64,000 nt of DNA from Citrobacter telavivensis (GCA_009363175.1 CP045205.1:3782001-3846000), one strand, 5' to 3'. Shown: positions 51,706 to 61,735, counted from the first letter of the stretch. The notes: generated by a model from the sequence alone, not told the origin. Numbers and translations: made by a program.

Positions 51706-51883
51706 TGTTTTCTCTCCCCTCTCCATCACCCGTTGCAAAATTGTCCTTTTTTGCCGCTTCGTTTATTACCTTAATAAGCAAAGCTTAAAATGTTTAAATA
51801 AGCAACAGTGAAAGAATATAAAACAACCAGGGGAGGAAATAAACCCCTGGTTGTCTGATATTCTGATAAAGAGAGAGAAAAAA

Positions 51884-52894
51884 TCAAATATGGGTAACGA
51901 TTTCTTTAATCAGCGGCGGGCCTTTAAAAATAAAACCAGAATAAATCTGAACCAACGACGCCCCGGCCGCCATCTTCTCGCGCGCGGCAATCACAGAGTC
52001 GATACCGCCGACGCCAATAATAGGCAACTGACCTTTTAATTCCACAGACAGACGGCGGATAATTTCTGTGCTTTTTAATTGCAGCGGACGACCACTTAAG
52101 CCACCCGTTTGATCGCAATTTTTCATTCCCTGAACCAGAGAACGATCGAGTGTAGTATTGGTGGCAATAACGCCATCAATATTATGCCGAACTAAACTAT
52201 CGGCAACCTGGATCAGTTCTTCCTCAGAAAGATCCGGCGCGATCTTTACTGCGATCGGAACATATTTCTGGTGGATCGTTTGCAGATCGTTTTGTTTATT
52301 TTTAATCGCTGTCAGCAAATCATCCAGCGCGTCACCATATTGCAGCGAGCGTAATCCTGGTGTATTTGGTGAGGAGATATTAATAGCAATATAACCGGCA
52401 TAGGCATAGATTTTTTCCATACAAATCAGATAGTCATCTTTACCCTGCTCGACCGGCGTATCTTTATTTTTGCCGATATTAATCCCGAGCACGCCATCAT
52501 AATGGGCCTTTTTAACGTTCTCCACCAGGTTATCAACGCCGTGGTTATTAAAACCCATGCGGTTGATCAAACCTTCGGCATCAACCAGACGGAACAGTCT
52601 TGGCTTATCGTTACCAGGCTGCGGGCGCGGGGTCACGGTGCCGATTTCGATCGAGCCAAATCCCATCGCGCCCAGGGCATCAATACACTCCCCGTCCTTG
52701 TCCAGACCGGCAGCCAGACCGAGCGGATTTTTAAAGGTTAATCCCATACAGGTGACCGGTTTTGCCGGGACTTTCTGGCGGATCAACGCTTCTAGCGGCG
52801 TTCCCGTCACACGACGTAATTGCTGAAATGTTAATTCATGAGCGCGCTCAGGATCGAGCTGGAAAAGGGCTTTACGAACGAAGGGGTAGTACAT
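51884..52894 (-). CDS. pyrD: Dihydroorotate dehydrogenase (quinone), class 2
   Basis: A 336-residue FMN enzyme of pyrimidine synthesis, tied to the inner membrane by an N-terminal helical arm (MYYPFVRKALFQLDPERAHE). The catalytic Ser is in INISSPNTPGLRSLQ. FMN contacts show as KIAPDLSEEE and GVGGIDS. ATG 52894 follows CAGGAGAG. The leader carries a CTP-responsive hairpin. Confidence 0.96.
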   Translation of the reverse strand: MYYPFVRKALFQLDPERAHELTFQQLRRVTGTPLEALIRQKVPAKPVTCMGLTFKNPLGLAAGLDKDGECIDALGAMGFGSIEIGTVTPRPQPGNDKPRLFRLVDAEGLINRMGFNNHGVDNLVENVKKAHYDGVLGINIGKNKDTPVEQGKDDYLICMEKIYAYAGYIAINISSPNTPGLRSLQYGDALDDLLTAIKNKQNDLQTIHQKYVPIAVKIAPDLSEEELIQVADSLVRHNIDGVIATNTTLDRSLVQGMKNCDQTGGLSGRPLQLKSTEIIRRLSVELKGQLPIIGVGGIDSVIAAREKMAAGASLVQIYSGFIFKGPPLIKEIVTHI

Positions 52895-52909
52895 GAACTC
52901 TCCTGGATT

Positions 52910-52927
52910 CCCGGTGTGCAAACCGGG
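52910..52927 (-). promoter_or_regulatory. pyrD leader hairpin
   Basis: On the minus strand CCCGGTTTGCACACCGGG forms a 6-bp stem. In E. coli the same leader blocks the ribosome-binding site only when transcription starts at a C; high CTP thus turns translation off by start-site choice. The conserved stem and loop suggest the same mechanism here. Confidence 0.75.
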
Positions 52928-52979
52928 GGCGTATTATGGGTGATGTCGGTCAAAAAGGGAATTGACCTGTGGCAATAAA

Positions 52980-52995
52980 AAGCAAACGTTTCCCC
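52980..52995 (-). promoter_or_regulatory. PurR-like box upstream of pyrD
   Basis: AAGCAAACGTTTCCCC matches the 16-bp PurR box ACGCAAACGTTTGCGT at 12 positions, with the central ACGT intact. PurR represses pyrD in E. coli. Confidence 0.6.
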
Positions 52996-53137
52996 TGCCA
53001 CGTTCTTTTTATGCAATTTTCAGATTTTCTATTCCGCATAAATCATTTCGATTCCCGATCTCCCTCTGTCAGACTGCAAAAATTGTTATCAATGTTAAAT
53101 AAAAGCGAACAATTAGTTATAAGGGGAGAATGCATCT

Positions 53138-53713
53138 ATGCGCGTCATCACTTTGGCGGGAAGCCCACGCTTTCCCTCCCGATCCAGTGCGTTACTGGAA
53201 TATGCCCGGGAAAAACTGAACGGTCAGGACGTCGAGGTTTACCACTGGAATCTGCACAACTTCGAACCTGAAGATCTGCTGTATGCCCGTTTCGACAGCC
53301 CGGCGTTGAAAACACTCGTTGAACAACTAAAAGAAGCGGACGGTCTGATCGTTGCCACGCCGGTCTATAAGGCAGCCTACTCCGGAGCGCTGAAAACGCT
53401 GCTCGATTTGCTCCCGGAACGCGCGCTGGAGGGCAAGGTGGTTCTGCCGCTGGCGACGGGCGGCACCGTCGCTCACCTGCTCGCCGTTGATTATGCGCTG
53501 AAACCGGTGCTCAGCGCCCTGAAAGCCCAGGAGATTTTGCACGGCGTTTTTGCCGATGACTCCCAGGTGATCGATTATCAGCATAAGCCGCATTTCACAC
53601 CCAATTTGCAACTGCGTCTTGATAAGGCGCTGGAAACGTTCTGGCACGCTCTGCATCGCCGCGACGTCAGGGTTCCCACCTTTAATACCGTGCGAGGTAC
53701 GGCCCATGCGTAA
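53138..53713 (+). CDS. ssuE: NADPH:FMN reductase SsuE
   Basis: A 191-residue flavin reductase that supplies FMNH2 to SsuD. The flavodoxin-like core shows TLAGSPRFPSRSSALL and VATPVYKAAYSGALKTLLD, whose inserted Tyr is typical of SsuE. ATG 53138 follows AAGGGGAGAA. First gene of ssuEADCB; it overlaps ssuA by 8 bases. The upstream region should carry Cbl/CysB sites, which I could not pinpoint. Confidence 0.94.
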   Translation: MRVITLAGSPRFPSRSSALLEYAREKLNGQDVEVYHWNLHNFEPEDLLYARFDSPALKTLVEQLKEADGLIVATPVYKAAYSGALKTLLDLLPERALEGKVVLPLATGGTVAHLLAVDYALKPVLSALKAQEILHGVFADDSQVIDYQHKPHFTPNLQLRLDKALETFWHALHRRDVRVPTFNTVRGTAHA

Positions 53714-54680
53714 TCTTCTTAACCCCCGTTCGGCGTGGCTGGCCTTCGCTGGGCTGCTGGCTTTTTCCGGGCTGACACAGGCGGCAGAGCCCTCTCCTGA
53801 TGCCTTACGCATCGGCTATCAGAAAGGCAGCATCAGTATGGTACTGGCAAAAAGTCATCAGTTACTGGAAACGCGTTATCCCGGAACAAAAATATCCTGG
53901 ATTGAATTTCCCGCCGGGCCGCAGATGCTGGAAGCCCTGAACGTCGGCAGTATCGATCTGGGCAGCACCGGTGATATTCCCCCCATTTTCGCCCAGGCGG
54001 CCGGGGCTGATTTAGTTTACGTCGGCGTTGAACCGGCAAAACCGAAAGCAGAAGTGATTCTGGTGCCGGAAAACAGCCCGATCAAGACCGTCGCGGAACT
54101 GAAAGGTCATAAGGTGGCGTTCCAGAAAGGCTCCAGTTCGCACAACCTGCTGCTGCGTGCGCTGCAACAGGCCGGACTGAAATTTACCGATATCCAGCCT
54201 ACCTACCTGACCCCTGCCGATGCCCGTGCGGCTTTCCAGCAGGGTAATGTCGATGCGTGGGCCATCTGGGATCCCTACTATTCCGCTGCATTATTGCAGG
54301 GCGGCGTGCGCGTACTGAAAGACGGCACCGATCTGAAACAGACGGGATCGTTCTATCTCGCCGCGCGACCGTACGCCGAGAAAAACGGCGCATTTATCCA
54401 GGGCGTGCTGGAAACCTTCAGTCAGGCGGATGCGTTAACCCTCAGTCAGCGTCAGGAGAGTATTACCCTGCTGGCAAAAACGATGGGTCTGCCGGAACCG
54501 GTGATTGCCTCCTATCTCGATCATCGCCCACCAACCACCATTTCGCCGGTCAGCGCCTCTGTGGCCGCCCTGCAACAACAAACTGCGGATCTGTTTTACG
54601 ACAACCGGCTGGTACCGAAAAAAATCGATATTCGCCAGCGCATCTGGCAGCCCACTCAACAGGAAGGAAAACAGTTATGA
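53706..54680 (+). CDS. ssuA: Aliphatic sulfonate-binding protein SsuA
   Basis: A 324-residue periplasmic binding protein with signal peptide (cleavage after TQA, residue ~26). The motifs LRIGYQKGS and DLGSTGDIPPIFAQAAGADL are typical. It delivers alkanesulfonates to SsuBC. The start overlaps ssuE by 8 bases and the stop overlaps ssuD by 4. Confidence 0.94.
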   Translation: MRNLLNPRSAWLAFAGLLAFSGLTQAAEPSPDALRIGYQKGSISMVLAKSHQLLETRYPGTKISWIEFPAGPQMLEALNVGSIDLGSTGDIPPIFAQAAGADLVYVGVEPAKPKAEVILVPENSPIKTVAELKGHKVAFQKGSSSHNLLLRALQQAGLKFTDIQPTYLTPADARAAFQQGNVDAWAIWDPYYSAALLQGGVRVLKDGTDLKQTGSFYLAARPYAEKNGAFIQGVLETFSQADALTLSQRQESITLLAKTMGLPEPVIASYLDHRPPTTISPVSASVAALQQQTADLFYDNRLVPKKIDIRQRIWQPTQQEGKQL

Positions 54681-55822
54681 GCCTGAATATGTTCTGGTTT
54701 TTACCGACGCACGGTGACGGTCACTATCTGGGAACCGAAGAAGGCTCCCGCCCGGTGGATCAAGGCTATTTACAGCAGATTGCTCAGGCAGCGGATCGTC
54801 TGGGATTCACCGGCGTGCTGATCCCAACCGGACGATCCTGCGAAGACGCGTGGCTGGTCGCGGCATCGATGATCCCGGTGACCCAGCGACTCAAGTTCCT
54901 GGTGGCATTGCGTCCGAGCGTCACCTCACCAACCGTTGCCGCACGTCAGGCCGCCACGCTCGACAGACTCTCTAACGGTCGCGCGCTGTTTAACCTGGTC
55001 ACCGGCAGCGATCCGCAGGAACTGGCGGGCGACGGTGTGTTTCTCGATCACAGCGAACGCTACGAGGCCTCCTCGGAGTTCACCCAGGTCTGGCGTCGTT
55101 TATTGCAGGGCGAAACTGTCGATTTCAACGGCAAGCACATCCACGTTCGCGGGGCGAAGCTGTTCTTCCCGCCGATCCAACAACCTCATCCGCCACTTTA
55201 CTTCGGCGGTTCTTCCGATGTTGCCCAGGATCTGGCCGCTGAGCAGGTCGATCTTTACCTCACCTGGGGCGAGCCGCCTGAACTGGTGAAAGAGAAGATC
55301 GCCCAGGTACGAGCCAAAGCCGCGGCGCGCGGACGTAACGTCCGTTTTGGCATTCGCCTGCACGTCATCGTCCGTGAAACCAACGAGGAAGCATGGCGGG
55401 CAGCGGATCGGCTGATTGCCCACCTTGATGACGACACCATCGCAAAAGCACAGGCGGCTTTCGCCCGGACGGATTCCGTTGGTCAGCACCGAATGGCGGC
55501 GCTGCATAATGGCAAGCGAGACCAACTGGAGATAAGCCCAAATCTGTGGGCCGGTGTGGGTCTGGTGCGTGGAGGCGCCGGAACTGCGCTGGTTGGTGAC
55601 GGTCCGACAGTAGCGGCGCGCATCAATGAGTATGCGGCGCTGGGCATCGACAGCTTCGTGCTTTCAGGTTATCCACATCTGGAAGAGGCGTACAGGGTCG
55701 GCGAACTGCTGTTCCCGCATCTGGACGTCGCGATCCCGGAAATCCCGCAGCCGCAACGCCGACATCAGCAGGGTGAAGCGGTAGCGAATGAATTTATCCC
55801 GCGCAAGGTTGCGCAAAGCTAA
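54677..55822 (+). CDS. ssuD: FMNH2-dependent alkanesulfonate monooxygenase SsuD
   Basis: A 381-residue luciferase-like TIM-barrel enzyme that cleaves C1-C14 alkanesulfonates to aldehyde and sulfite. MSLNMFWFLPTHGDGHYLG and RSCEDAWLVAASMIPVT are family signatures, including the Cys of the substrate pocket. The start overlaps ssuA by 4 bases; the longer upstream frame is inside ssuA. Confidence 0.95.
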   Translation: MSLNMFWFLPTHGDGHYLGTEEGSRPVDQGYLQQIAQAADRLGFTGVLIPTGRSCEDAWLVAASMIPVTQRLKFLVALRPSVTSPTVAARQAATLDRLSNGRALFNLVTGSDPQELAGDGVFLDHSERYEASSEFTQVWRRLLQGETVDFNGKHIHVRGAKLFFPPIQQPHPPLYFGGSSDVAQDLAAEQVDLYLTWGEPPELVKEKIAQVRAKAAARGRNVRFGIRLHVIVRETNEEAWRAADRLIAHLDDDTIAKAQAAFARTDSVGQHRMAALHNGKRDQLEISPNLWAGVGLVRGGAGTALVGDGPTVAARINEYAALGIDSFVLSGYPHLEEAYRVGELLFPHLDVAIPEIPQPQRRHQQGEAVANEFIPRKVAQS

Positions 55823-55833
55823 GGAGAATCGCG

Positions 55834-56625
55834 ATGGCAACGCCAATACAAAGGGGGTTATTGCGCGTTGCCCCCTGGTTTTTACCGGTGGGCATCGTCG
55901 CCGTCTGGCAACTGGCCTCCTCCGTAGGCTGGCTCTCCGGGCGCATTTTACCCTCGCCAGAAGGGGTGATCGCCGCCTTCTGGACGCTCTCTGCCAGCGG
56001 CGAACTCTGGCAGCATCTGGCCATCAGCTCCTGGCGCGCGCTGATCGGCTTCTCGATCGGCGGTTCAATTGGCCTGACGCTGGGGCTGATCAGCGGCTTA
56101 TCGCGCTGGGGAGAACGTCTGCTGGACACGTCAATTCAGATGCTGCGTAACGTTCCGCATCTGGCGCTGATCCCGTTAGTTATTTTGTGGTTTGGCATTG
56201 ATGAAACCGCGAAGATCTTCCTGGTGGCGCTGGGGACGCTCTTTCCCATCTACATCAACACCTGGCACGGGATCCGCAATATCGACAGAGGTCTGGTTGA
56301 GATGGCGCGCAGCTACGGATTATCCGGCTTTTCGCTGTTTCTCCATGTGATCCTGCCCGGTGCCCTGCCCTCGATTATGGTCGGCGTGCGCTTTGCGCTG
56401 GGGCTGATGTGGCTGACGCTTATCGTCGCGGAAACCATCTCGGCCAATTCCGGGATCGGTTATCTGGCGATGAACGCAAGGGAGTTTCTGCAAACGGATA
56501 TTGTGATTGTCGCCATTATTCTCTATGCCCTGCTTGGCAAACTGGCCGACGTCAGCGCTCAACTGCTGGAACGCGTCTGGCTGCGCTGGAACCCGGCTTA
56601 TCATGTGAAGGAGGCCACCGTATGA
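55834..56625 (+). CDS. ssuC: Sulfonate ABC transporter permease SsuC
   Basis: A 263-residue inner-membrane permease with six predicted segments and the coupling-loop EAA motif (MARSYGLSGFSLFLHVILPG). Its stop overlaps ssuB by 4 bases. Confidence 0.94.
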   Translation: MATPIQRGLLRVAPWFLPVGIVAVWQLASSVGWLSGRILPSPEGVIAAFWTLSASGELWQHLAISSWRALIGFSIGGSIGLTLGLISGLSRWGERLLDTSIQMLRNVPHLALIPLVILWFGIDETAKIFLVALGTLFPIYINTWHGIRNIDRGLVEMARSYGLSGFSLFLHVILPGALPSIMVGVRFALGLMWLTLIVAETISANSGIGYLAMNAREFLQTDIVIVAIILYALLGKLADVSAQLLERVWLRWNPAYHVKEATV

Positions 56626-57389
56626 ATCCTGCCCGTCTGAACCAGGGTACGCCGCTCCTGCTGAATGCAGTGACGAAAAAGTATGCGGCTAACACCGTAC
56701 TGAATCAGCTTGATCTGCATATTCCGGCAGGTCAGTTTGTTGCCGTTGTCGGTCGCAGCGGCGGGGGTAAAAGTACCCTGCTACGCCTGCTGGCGGGGCT
56801 GGAATCGCCGAATGCGGGTGAACTGCTGGCCGGTACCACGCCGCTTCGCGATATTCAGGACGATACCCGCATGATGTTTCAGGATGCCCGACTTCTCCCG
56901 TGGAAGTCGGTGATCGATAACGTGGGACTGGGGTTGAAGGGCAACTGGCGGGACGCTGCGCGTCAGGCGCTGGCGGCAGTTGGGCTGGAAGAACGAGCGA
57001 CAGAATGGCCTGCGGCGCTTTCCGGTGGACAAAAGCAGCGTGTCGCCCTTGCGCGGGCGCTGATCCACCGACCGGGCCTGCTGTTGCTCGACGAACCGCT
57101 TGGCGCGCTGGATGCGTTAACGCGGCTGGAGATGCAGGATCTCATTGTTTCGCTGTGGCAGGAGCATGGTTTCACCGTGCTGCTGGTAACGCATGACGTC
57201 AGCGAAGCCGTAGCGATGGCCGACCGGGTGTTGTTGATTGAGGATGGCAGGATTGGCCTGGATCTGACGGTCGACATTGCGCGACCGCGCCGGTTAGGAT
57301 CGGTGCGTTTAGCGGAACTGGAAGCCGACGTGTTGAGTCGGGTTATGCAGCGTGGGGTAACAGAACAGCCAGCCCGTCGACATGGATAA
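56622..57389 (+). CDS. ssuB: Sulfonate ABC transporter ATPase SsuB
   Basis: A 255-residue ATPase: Walker A GRSGGGKSTLLR, Q-loop MFQDARLLPW, signature LSGGQKQRVALARAL, Walker B LLLLDEPLGALD and switch His in VTHDVSEA. It overlaps ssuC by 4 bases, which fixes ATG 56622. A REP pair follows the gene. Confidence 0.95.
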   Translation: MNPARLNQGTPLLLNAVTKKYAANTVLNQLDLHIPAGQFVAVVGRSGGGKSTLLRLLAGLESPNAGELLAGTTPLRDIQDDTRMMFQDARLLPWKSVIDNVGLGLKGNWRDAARQALAAVGLEERATEWPAALSGGQKQRVALARALIHRPGLLLLDEPLGALDALTRLEMQDLIVSLWQEHGFTVLLVTHDVSEAVAMADRVLLIEDGRIGLDLTVDIARPRRLGSVRLAELEADVLSRVMQRGVTEQPARRHG

Positions 57390-57405
57390 GCATTCAGGAC
57401 GTTCC

Positions 57406-57468
57406 ATGCCCGGTAGGCGAACGCCACCGGGCATTTTGCCGGATGGCGGCGTTACCGCCTTATCCGGC
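57406..57468. repeat. REP/BIME pair
   Basis: Two stem-loops lie between the convergent ssuB and pepN: ATGCCCGG...CCGGGCAT (57406-57434) and the classic REP sequence GCCGGATGGCGGC...CCTTATCCGGC (57438-57468). This is a standard enteric bacterial interspersed mosaic element that protects mRNA 3' ends. Confidence 0.88.
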
Positions 57469-57491
57469 CAACAAAACGACAGGTCAATGTC

Positions 57492-60104
57492 TCAGGCTAA
57501 CGCTTTGGTAACCTTCTCGAACAGATCGCCGGAAAGATTCTCCAGCCCTTTCAACTGCTCCAGCGCGGCACGCATTTTTTGCTGACGTTTCGCATCATAA
57601 CGCTTCAGGCGGATCAATGGTTCGATCAGGCGTGACGCTACCTGCGGATTACGGCTGTTAAGCTCGGTCAACATCTCGACCAGGAACTGATATCCACTGC
57701 CATCTTCCGCATGGAAAGCCGCCGGGTTACTGCCAGCAAACGCGCCAATCAGCGAACGAATACGGTTCGGGTTGCTCATGCTGAATGAACGGTGTTTCAA
57801 CAGGCCGCGCACCGTGTCCAGCACGTTATCTGCCGGACTGGTGGACTGCAGGATAAACCATTTGTCCATCACCAGACCGTCCTGATGCCACTTGTCGTCA
57901 TACTCCTGCATCAGCGCGTCACGGCACGGCAACTGCGCAGCCACGGCCGCAGAGAGCGCCGCCAGCGCATCGGTCATGTTGTTAGCTTCGCGATACTGTT
58001 TGCTCACCAGCGTATCTGCCAGCGTCGTTTCACCGAAGGCCAGGAAGCGCAAGCAGGCATTACGCAGCGTACGTTTGCCGATGTCCGCATGCTCAACGCG
58101 GTACTCCTCCAGGCGATTGGCGTTATAGATTGCCAGGAACTCATCCGCCAGTTCCGCCGCCAGAGTACGCGTTAACGCTTCGCGAACTTCCGCGATCGCC
58201 AGCGGATCGATAACCTCAAACAATTCGGCAATTTCGTTTGCCGAAGGCAGCGTCAGAATTTCCGCCGCCAGCGCCGGATCGATCTTCTCATCCAGCAGCA
58301 CGGCGCGGAAAGCATCCGCCACATGCACCGGCAGAGAGAGCGGCTGTCCCTGCTGATGACGCGCCACGTTCAACTTAATGTACGTTGCCAGCAGGCTTTG
58401 CGCCGCGTCCCAACGGGAGAAGTCGTTGCGCGCATGGCGCATCAGGAACGTCAGTTGCTGATCGCTCCATTTATATTCCAGTTTCACCGGGGCAGAGAAT
58501 TCGCACAGCAGCGCCGGTACCGGCTGGAAATAAACGTTATCGAACACAAACGTCTGCTCCGCCTGCGTCACGTTCAGCACGGCGTTCACCGGATGACCAC
58601 CTTTCTGTAGCGGGATCACCTTGCCTTCGTTGTCATACAGTTCGATGGCAAACGGAATATGCAGCGGCTGTTTCTCGGCCTGATCCGGCGTTGCCGGCGT
58701 GCGCTGGCTGAGGGTCAGCGTGTACTGCTCCGTTTCCGGGTTATAGTCATCCTTAGCGGTAACAATCGGCGTACCGGACTGGCTGTACCAGCGGCGGAAA
58801 TGGGAAAGATCGACGTTGGAGGCATCTTCCATTGCCTGAACGAAGTCATCACAGGTCGCCGCGCTGCCGTCGTGACGCTCAAAGTACAGCTGCATCCCTT
58901 TCTGGAAATTCGTCTCACCGAGCAGGGTGTGGATCATGCGAATGACTTCTGCGCCCTTTTCATACACGGTCAGGGTATAGAAATTGTTCATTTCGATGAC
59001 CTTATCCGGGCGGATCGGATGCGCCATCGGACTGGCATCTTCAGCAAACTGCAGGCCGCGCATGGTGCGCACATTGCTGATCCGGTTAACCGCTCGGGAA
59101 CCAAGATCCGAACTGAACTCCTGATCGCGGAAAACGGTTAACCCCTCTTTCAGGCTCAACTGGAACCAGTCGCGACAGGTGACGCGATTACCGGTCCAGT
59201 TGTGGAAATACTCATGGCCAATCACGCGTTCAATATCGAGATAATCTTTGTCGGTGGCGGTGTCGGTTCGCGCCAGCACGTATTTGGAGTTAAAGATATT
59301 AAGACCTTTATTCTCCATTGCGCCCATATTAAAGAAGTCGACGGCGACTATCATATAGATGTCAAGATCGTACTCCAGGCCGAAGCGCTCCTCGTCCCAC
59401 TTCATCGAGTTCTGTAACGACGTCATCGCCCACGGCGCACGGTCGAGATTGCCGCGATCCACGTACAGTTCCAGCGCCACTTCACGCCCGGAACGGGTGG
59501 TAAAGGTATCGCGCAGCACGTCGAAATCACCGGCGACCAGTGCAAACAGGTAGCACGGTTTCGGGAACGGATCCTGCCACTGGACCCAGTGACGACCGTT
59601 TTCCAGTTCCCCCTCGCCGGTACGGTTACCGTTGGAGAGCAGGAACGGATATTTGCTTTTATCGGCAATAATTTTGGTGGTAAAACGCGCCAGTACGTCC
59701 GGACGGTCGAGATACCAGGTGATATGGCGGAAGCCTTCTGCTTCACACTGGGTGCATAACGCCTCGCCCGACTGATACAGGCCTTCCAGCGCGGTGTTCC
59801 GGGCCGGGCTGATTTCATTAACAATACGCAGCGTAAAACGCTCGGGCAGATTGCTAATCACCAGCGCGCCCGCTTCTTCTTTATAAGCTGTCCACGGTTC
59901 ATCGTTGACGTGGAGAGAGACCAGCGTCAGATCTTCTCCATCCAGTTTCAGCGGGGCATCCGATGCGCCATGACGAACAGCCTGGCTCACTGCCGTGACC
60001 ACGGTTTTTTCAGCATCCAGGTCAAAGGTCAAGTCAATATCAGTAATCTGGTAATCCGGCGCACGGTAGTCGTGGCGGTATTTGGCTTGTGGCTGTTGTG
60101 TCAT
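57492..60104 (-). CDS. pepN: Aminopeptidase N
   Basis: An 870-residue M1-family zinc aminopeptidase, same length as in E. coli. The exopeptidase motif GAMENKGLN is near residue 260 and the zinc site HEYFHNWTGNRVTCRDWFQL (HExxH then Glu) near 297. It completes cytosolic protein degradation. Divergent from pncB. Confidence 0.97.
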   Translation of the reverse strand: MTQQPQAKYRHDYRAPDYQITDIDLTFDLDAEKTVVTAVSQAVRHGASDAPLKLDGEDLTLVSLHVNDEPWTAYKEEAGALVISNLPERFTLRIVNEISPARNTALEGLYQSGEALCTQCEAEGFRHITWYLDRPDVLARFTTKIIADKSKYPFLLSNGNRTGEGELENGRHWVQWQDPFPKPCYLFALVAGDFDVLRDTFTTRSGREVALELYVDRGNLDRAPWAMTSLQNSMKWDEERFGLEYDLDIYMIVAVDFFNMGAMENKGLNIFNSKYVLARTDTATDKDYLDIERVIGHEYFHNWTGNRVTCRDWFQLSLKEGLTVFRDQEFSSDLGSRAVNRISNVRTMRGLQFAEDASPMAHPIRPDKVIEMNNFYTLTVYEKGAEVIRMIHTLLGETNFQKGMQLYFERHDGSAATCDDFVQAMEDASNVDLSHFRRWYSQSGTPIVTAKDDYNPETEQYTLTLSQRTPATPDQAEKQPLHIPFAIELYDNEGKVIPLQKGGHPVNAVLNVTQAEQTFVFDNVYFQPVPALLCEFSAPVKLEYKWSDQQLTFLMRHARNDFSRWDAAQSLLATYIKLNVARHQQGQPLSLPVHVADAFRAVLLDEKIDPALAAEILTLPSANEIAELFEVIDPLAIAEVREALTRTLAAELADEFLAIYNANRLEEYRVEHADIGKRTLRNACLRFLAFGETTLADTLVSKQYREANNMTDALAALSAAVAAQLPCRDALMQEYDDKWHQDGLVMDKWFILQSTSPADNVLDTVRGLLKHRSFSMSNPNRIRSLIGAFAGSNPAAFHAEDGSGYQFLVEMLTELNSRNPQVASRLIEPLIRLKRYDAKRQQKMRAALEQLKGLENLSGDLFEKVTKALA

Positions 60105-60322
60105 AAAAAACCTTTAGCATCTTTTGAAGAGTCTCGACTTCAGTCTATTCCTGTTGCGCAAAACGCGCTACGCAGAATGTTTATCTTTTCAGGCACAAAC
60201 ACTCTTTTTGCTACATTTTTATAACACACGGCACGAAATGCACTCGACCCTGGCGTCACCTTATGGTGTGATCGGGGTTCAATAAATCGCTAAACAAGGT
60301 ATACTCCAGCGGTTTTCTTAGT

Positions 60323-60340
60323 TGTTTATTGTACTAAACG
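60323..60340 (+). promoter_or_regulatory. NadR box of pncB
   Basis: TGTTTA-TTGTAC-TAAACG fits the NadR operator TGTTTA-N6-TAAACA at 11 of 12 fixed positions, 30 bases before the pncB start codon. Confidence 0.8.
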
Positions 60341-60369
60341 CTCCCGTGAGAGGATGCTACTGCGCACCT

Positions 60370-61572
60370 ATGACACAATTCGCTTCTCCTGTTCTGCACT
60401 CGTTGCTGGATACAGATGCTTATAAGTTGCATATGCAGCAAGCCGTATTTCACCACTACTATGATGTGCAGGTAGCGGCTGAATTTCGTTGCCGAGGCGA
60501 CGACCTGCTGGGTATTTATGCCGACACCATTCGCGAGCAGGTCAATGCTATGCAGCACCTGCGCCTGGAGGATGAAGAGTATCAGTGGCTCTCCGGGCTG
60601 CCCTTCTTCAAAGCGGATTACCTCAACTGGCTGCGCGATTTTCGCTATGACCCACAGCAGGTTTCCGTCAGCAACGACAACGGAAAGCTGAATATCCGCC
60701 TAACCGGTCCGTGGCGTGAAGTCATCATGTGGGAAGTCCCGTTGCTGGCAGTGATCAGCGAACTGGTTCATCGCTATCGCTCACCAGAAATGGGCGTTGC
60801 GCAGGCCCTTGATACGCTGGAGACGAAATTAGTCGATTTCTCTGCTTTAACGTCCAGTCTCGATATGTCCCGCTTCCACCTGATGGATTTCGGCACCCGC
60901 CGACGTTTTTCCCGCGAAGTGCAACAGGCTATCGTTAAACGTTTGCAGCAGGAGTCGTGGTTTGTTGGCACCAGTAACTACGATCTGGCCCGCCGTCTGT
61001 CGCTAACGCCAATGGGCACACAGGCGCACGAGTGGTTCCAGGCGCATCAGCAGATAAGTCCAGAACTGGCGACCAGCCAGCGCGCCGCGCTGGCCGCATG
61101 GTTGAATGAATACCCGGACAAATTGGGTATCGCGTTGACCGATTGCATTACCATGGACGCGTTTTTACGCGACTTTGGCGCTGAATTTGCCACGCGCTAT
61201 CAGGGACTGCGCCATGACTCGGGCGATCCTGTTGAATGGGGCGAAAAGGCCATCGCCCATTATGAAAAGTTGGGTATCGATCCGCACAGCAAAACGCTGG
61301 TCTTTTCCGACAATCTGGATCTGAGTAAAGCGGTAGACCTTTATCGTCACTTCTCCTCCCGCGTACAGTTGAGTTTTGGTATTGGTACGCGTCTGACCTG
61401 CGATATTCCGCAGGTTAAGCCGCTGAACATTGTGATCAAGCTGGTCGAGTGCAACGGTAAACCGGTTGCCAAGCTGTCTGACAGCCCGGGTAAAACCATT
61501 TGTCACGACAAAGCCTTTGTTCGCGCGTTGCGTAAAGCGTTTGATTTACCGCATATCAAAAAAGCCAGTTAA
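60370..61572 (+). CDS. pncB: Nicotinate phosphoribosyltransferase
   Basis: A 400-residue enzyme joining nicotinate to PRPP for NAD salvage. LLDTDAYKLHMQQAVFHHY, FGTRRRFSREVQQAI and GTRLTCDIPQVKPLNIVIKL are family motifs. I start at ATG 60370 (MTQFASPVLH), as in E. coli; an in-frame codon lies 48 bases upstream at the NadR box. A terminator follows at 61581. Confidence 0.96.
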   Translation: MTQFASPVLHSLLDTDAYKLHMQQAVFHHYYDVQVAAEFRCRGDDLLGIYADTIREQVNAMQHLRLEDEEYQWLSGLPFFKADYLNWLRDFRYDPQQVSVSNDNGKLNIRLTGPWREVIMWEVPLLAVISELVHRYRSPEMGVAQALDTLETKLVDFSALTSSLDMSRFHLMDFGTRRRFSREVQQAIVKRLQQESWFVGTSNYDLARRLSLTPMGTQAHEWFQAHQQISPELATSQRAALAAWLNEYPDKLGIALTDCITMDAFLRDFGAEFATRYQGLRHDSGDPVEWGEKAIAHYEKLGIDPHSKTLVFSDNLDLSKAVDLYRHFSSRVQLSFGIGTRLTCDIPQVKPLNIVIKLVECNGKPVAKLSDSPGKTICHDKAFVRALRKAFDLPHIKKAS

Positions 61573-61580
61573 TCCTCCCA

Positions 61581-61604
61581 GGGAGCCGCTTCGGCTCCCT
61601 TTTC
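61581..61604 (+). terminator. Terminator of pncB
   Basis: GGGAGCCG (61581-61588) pairs with CGGCTCCC (61592-61599) and TTTT follows. Confidence 0.9.
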
Positions 61605-61735
61605 GTACTTATTTCTGAAATCTTTCTCTTTGCCTGTTAATTCTGCTTGTCTGATTGCAGATGCCAGGTAACATAGGAAATCCCCATTCCGGGGAACATG
61701 TGTTTATATATCGGACTATTAACAGAGAGAATATT

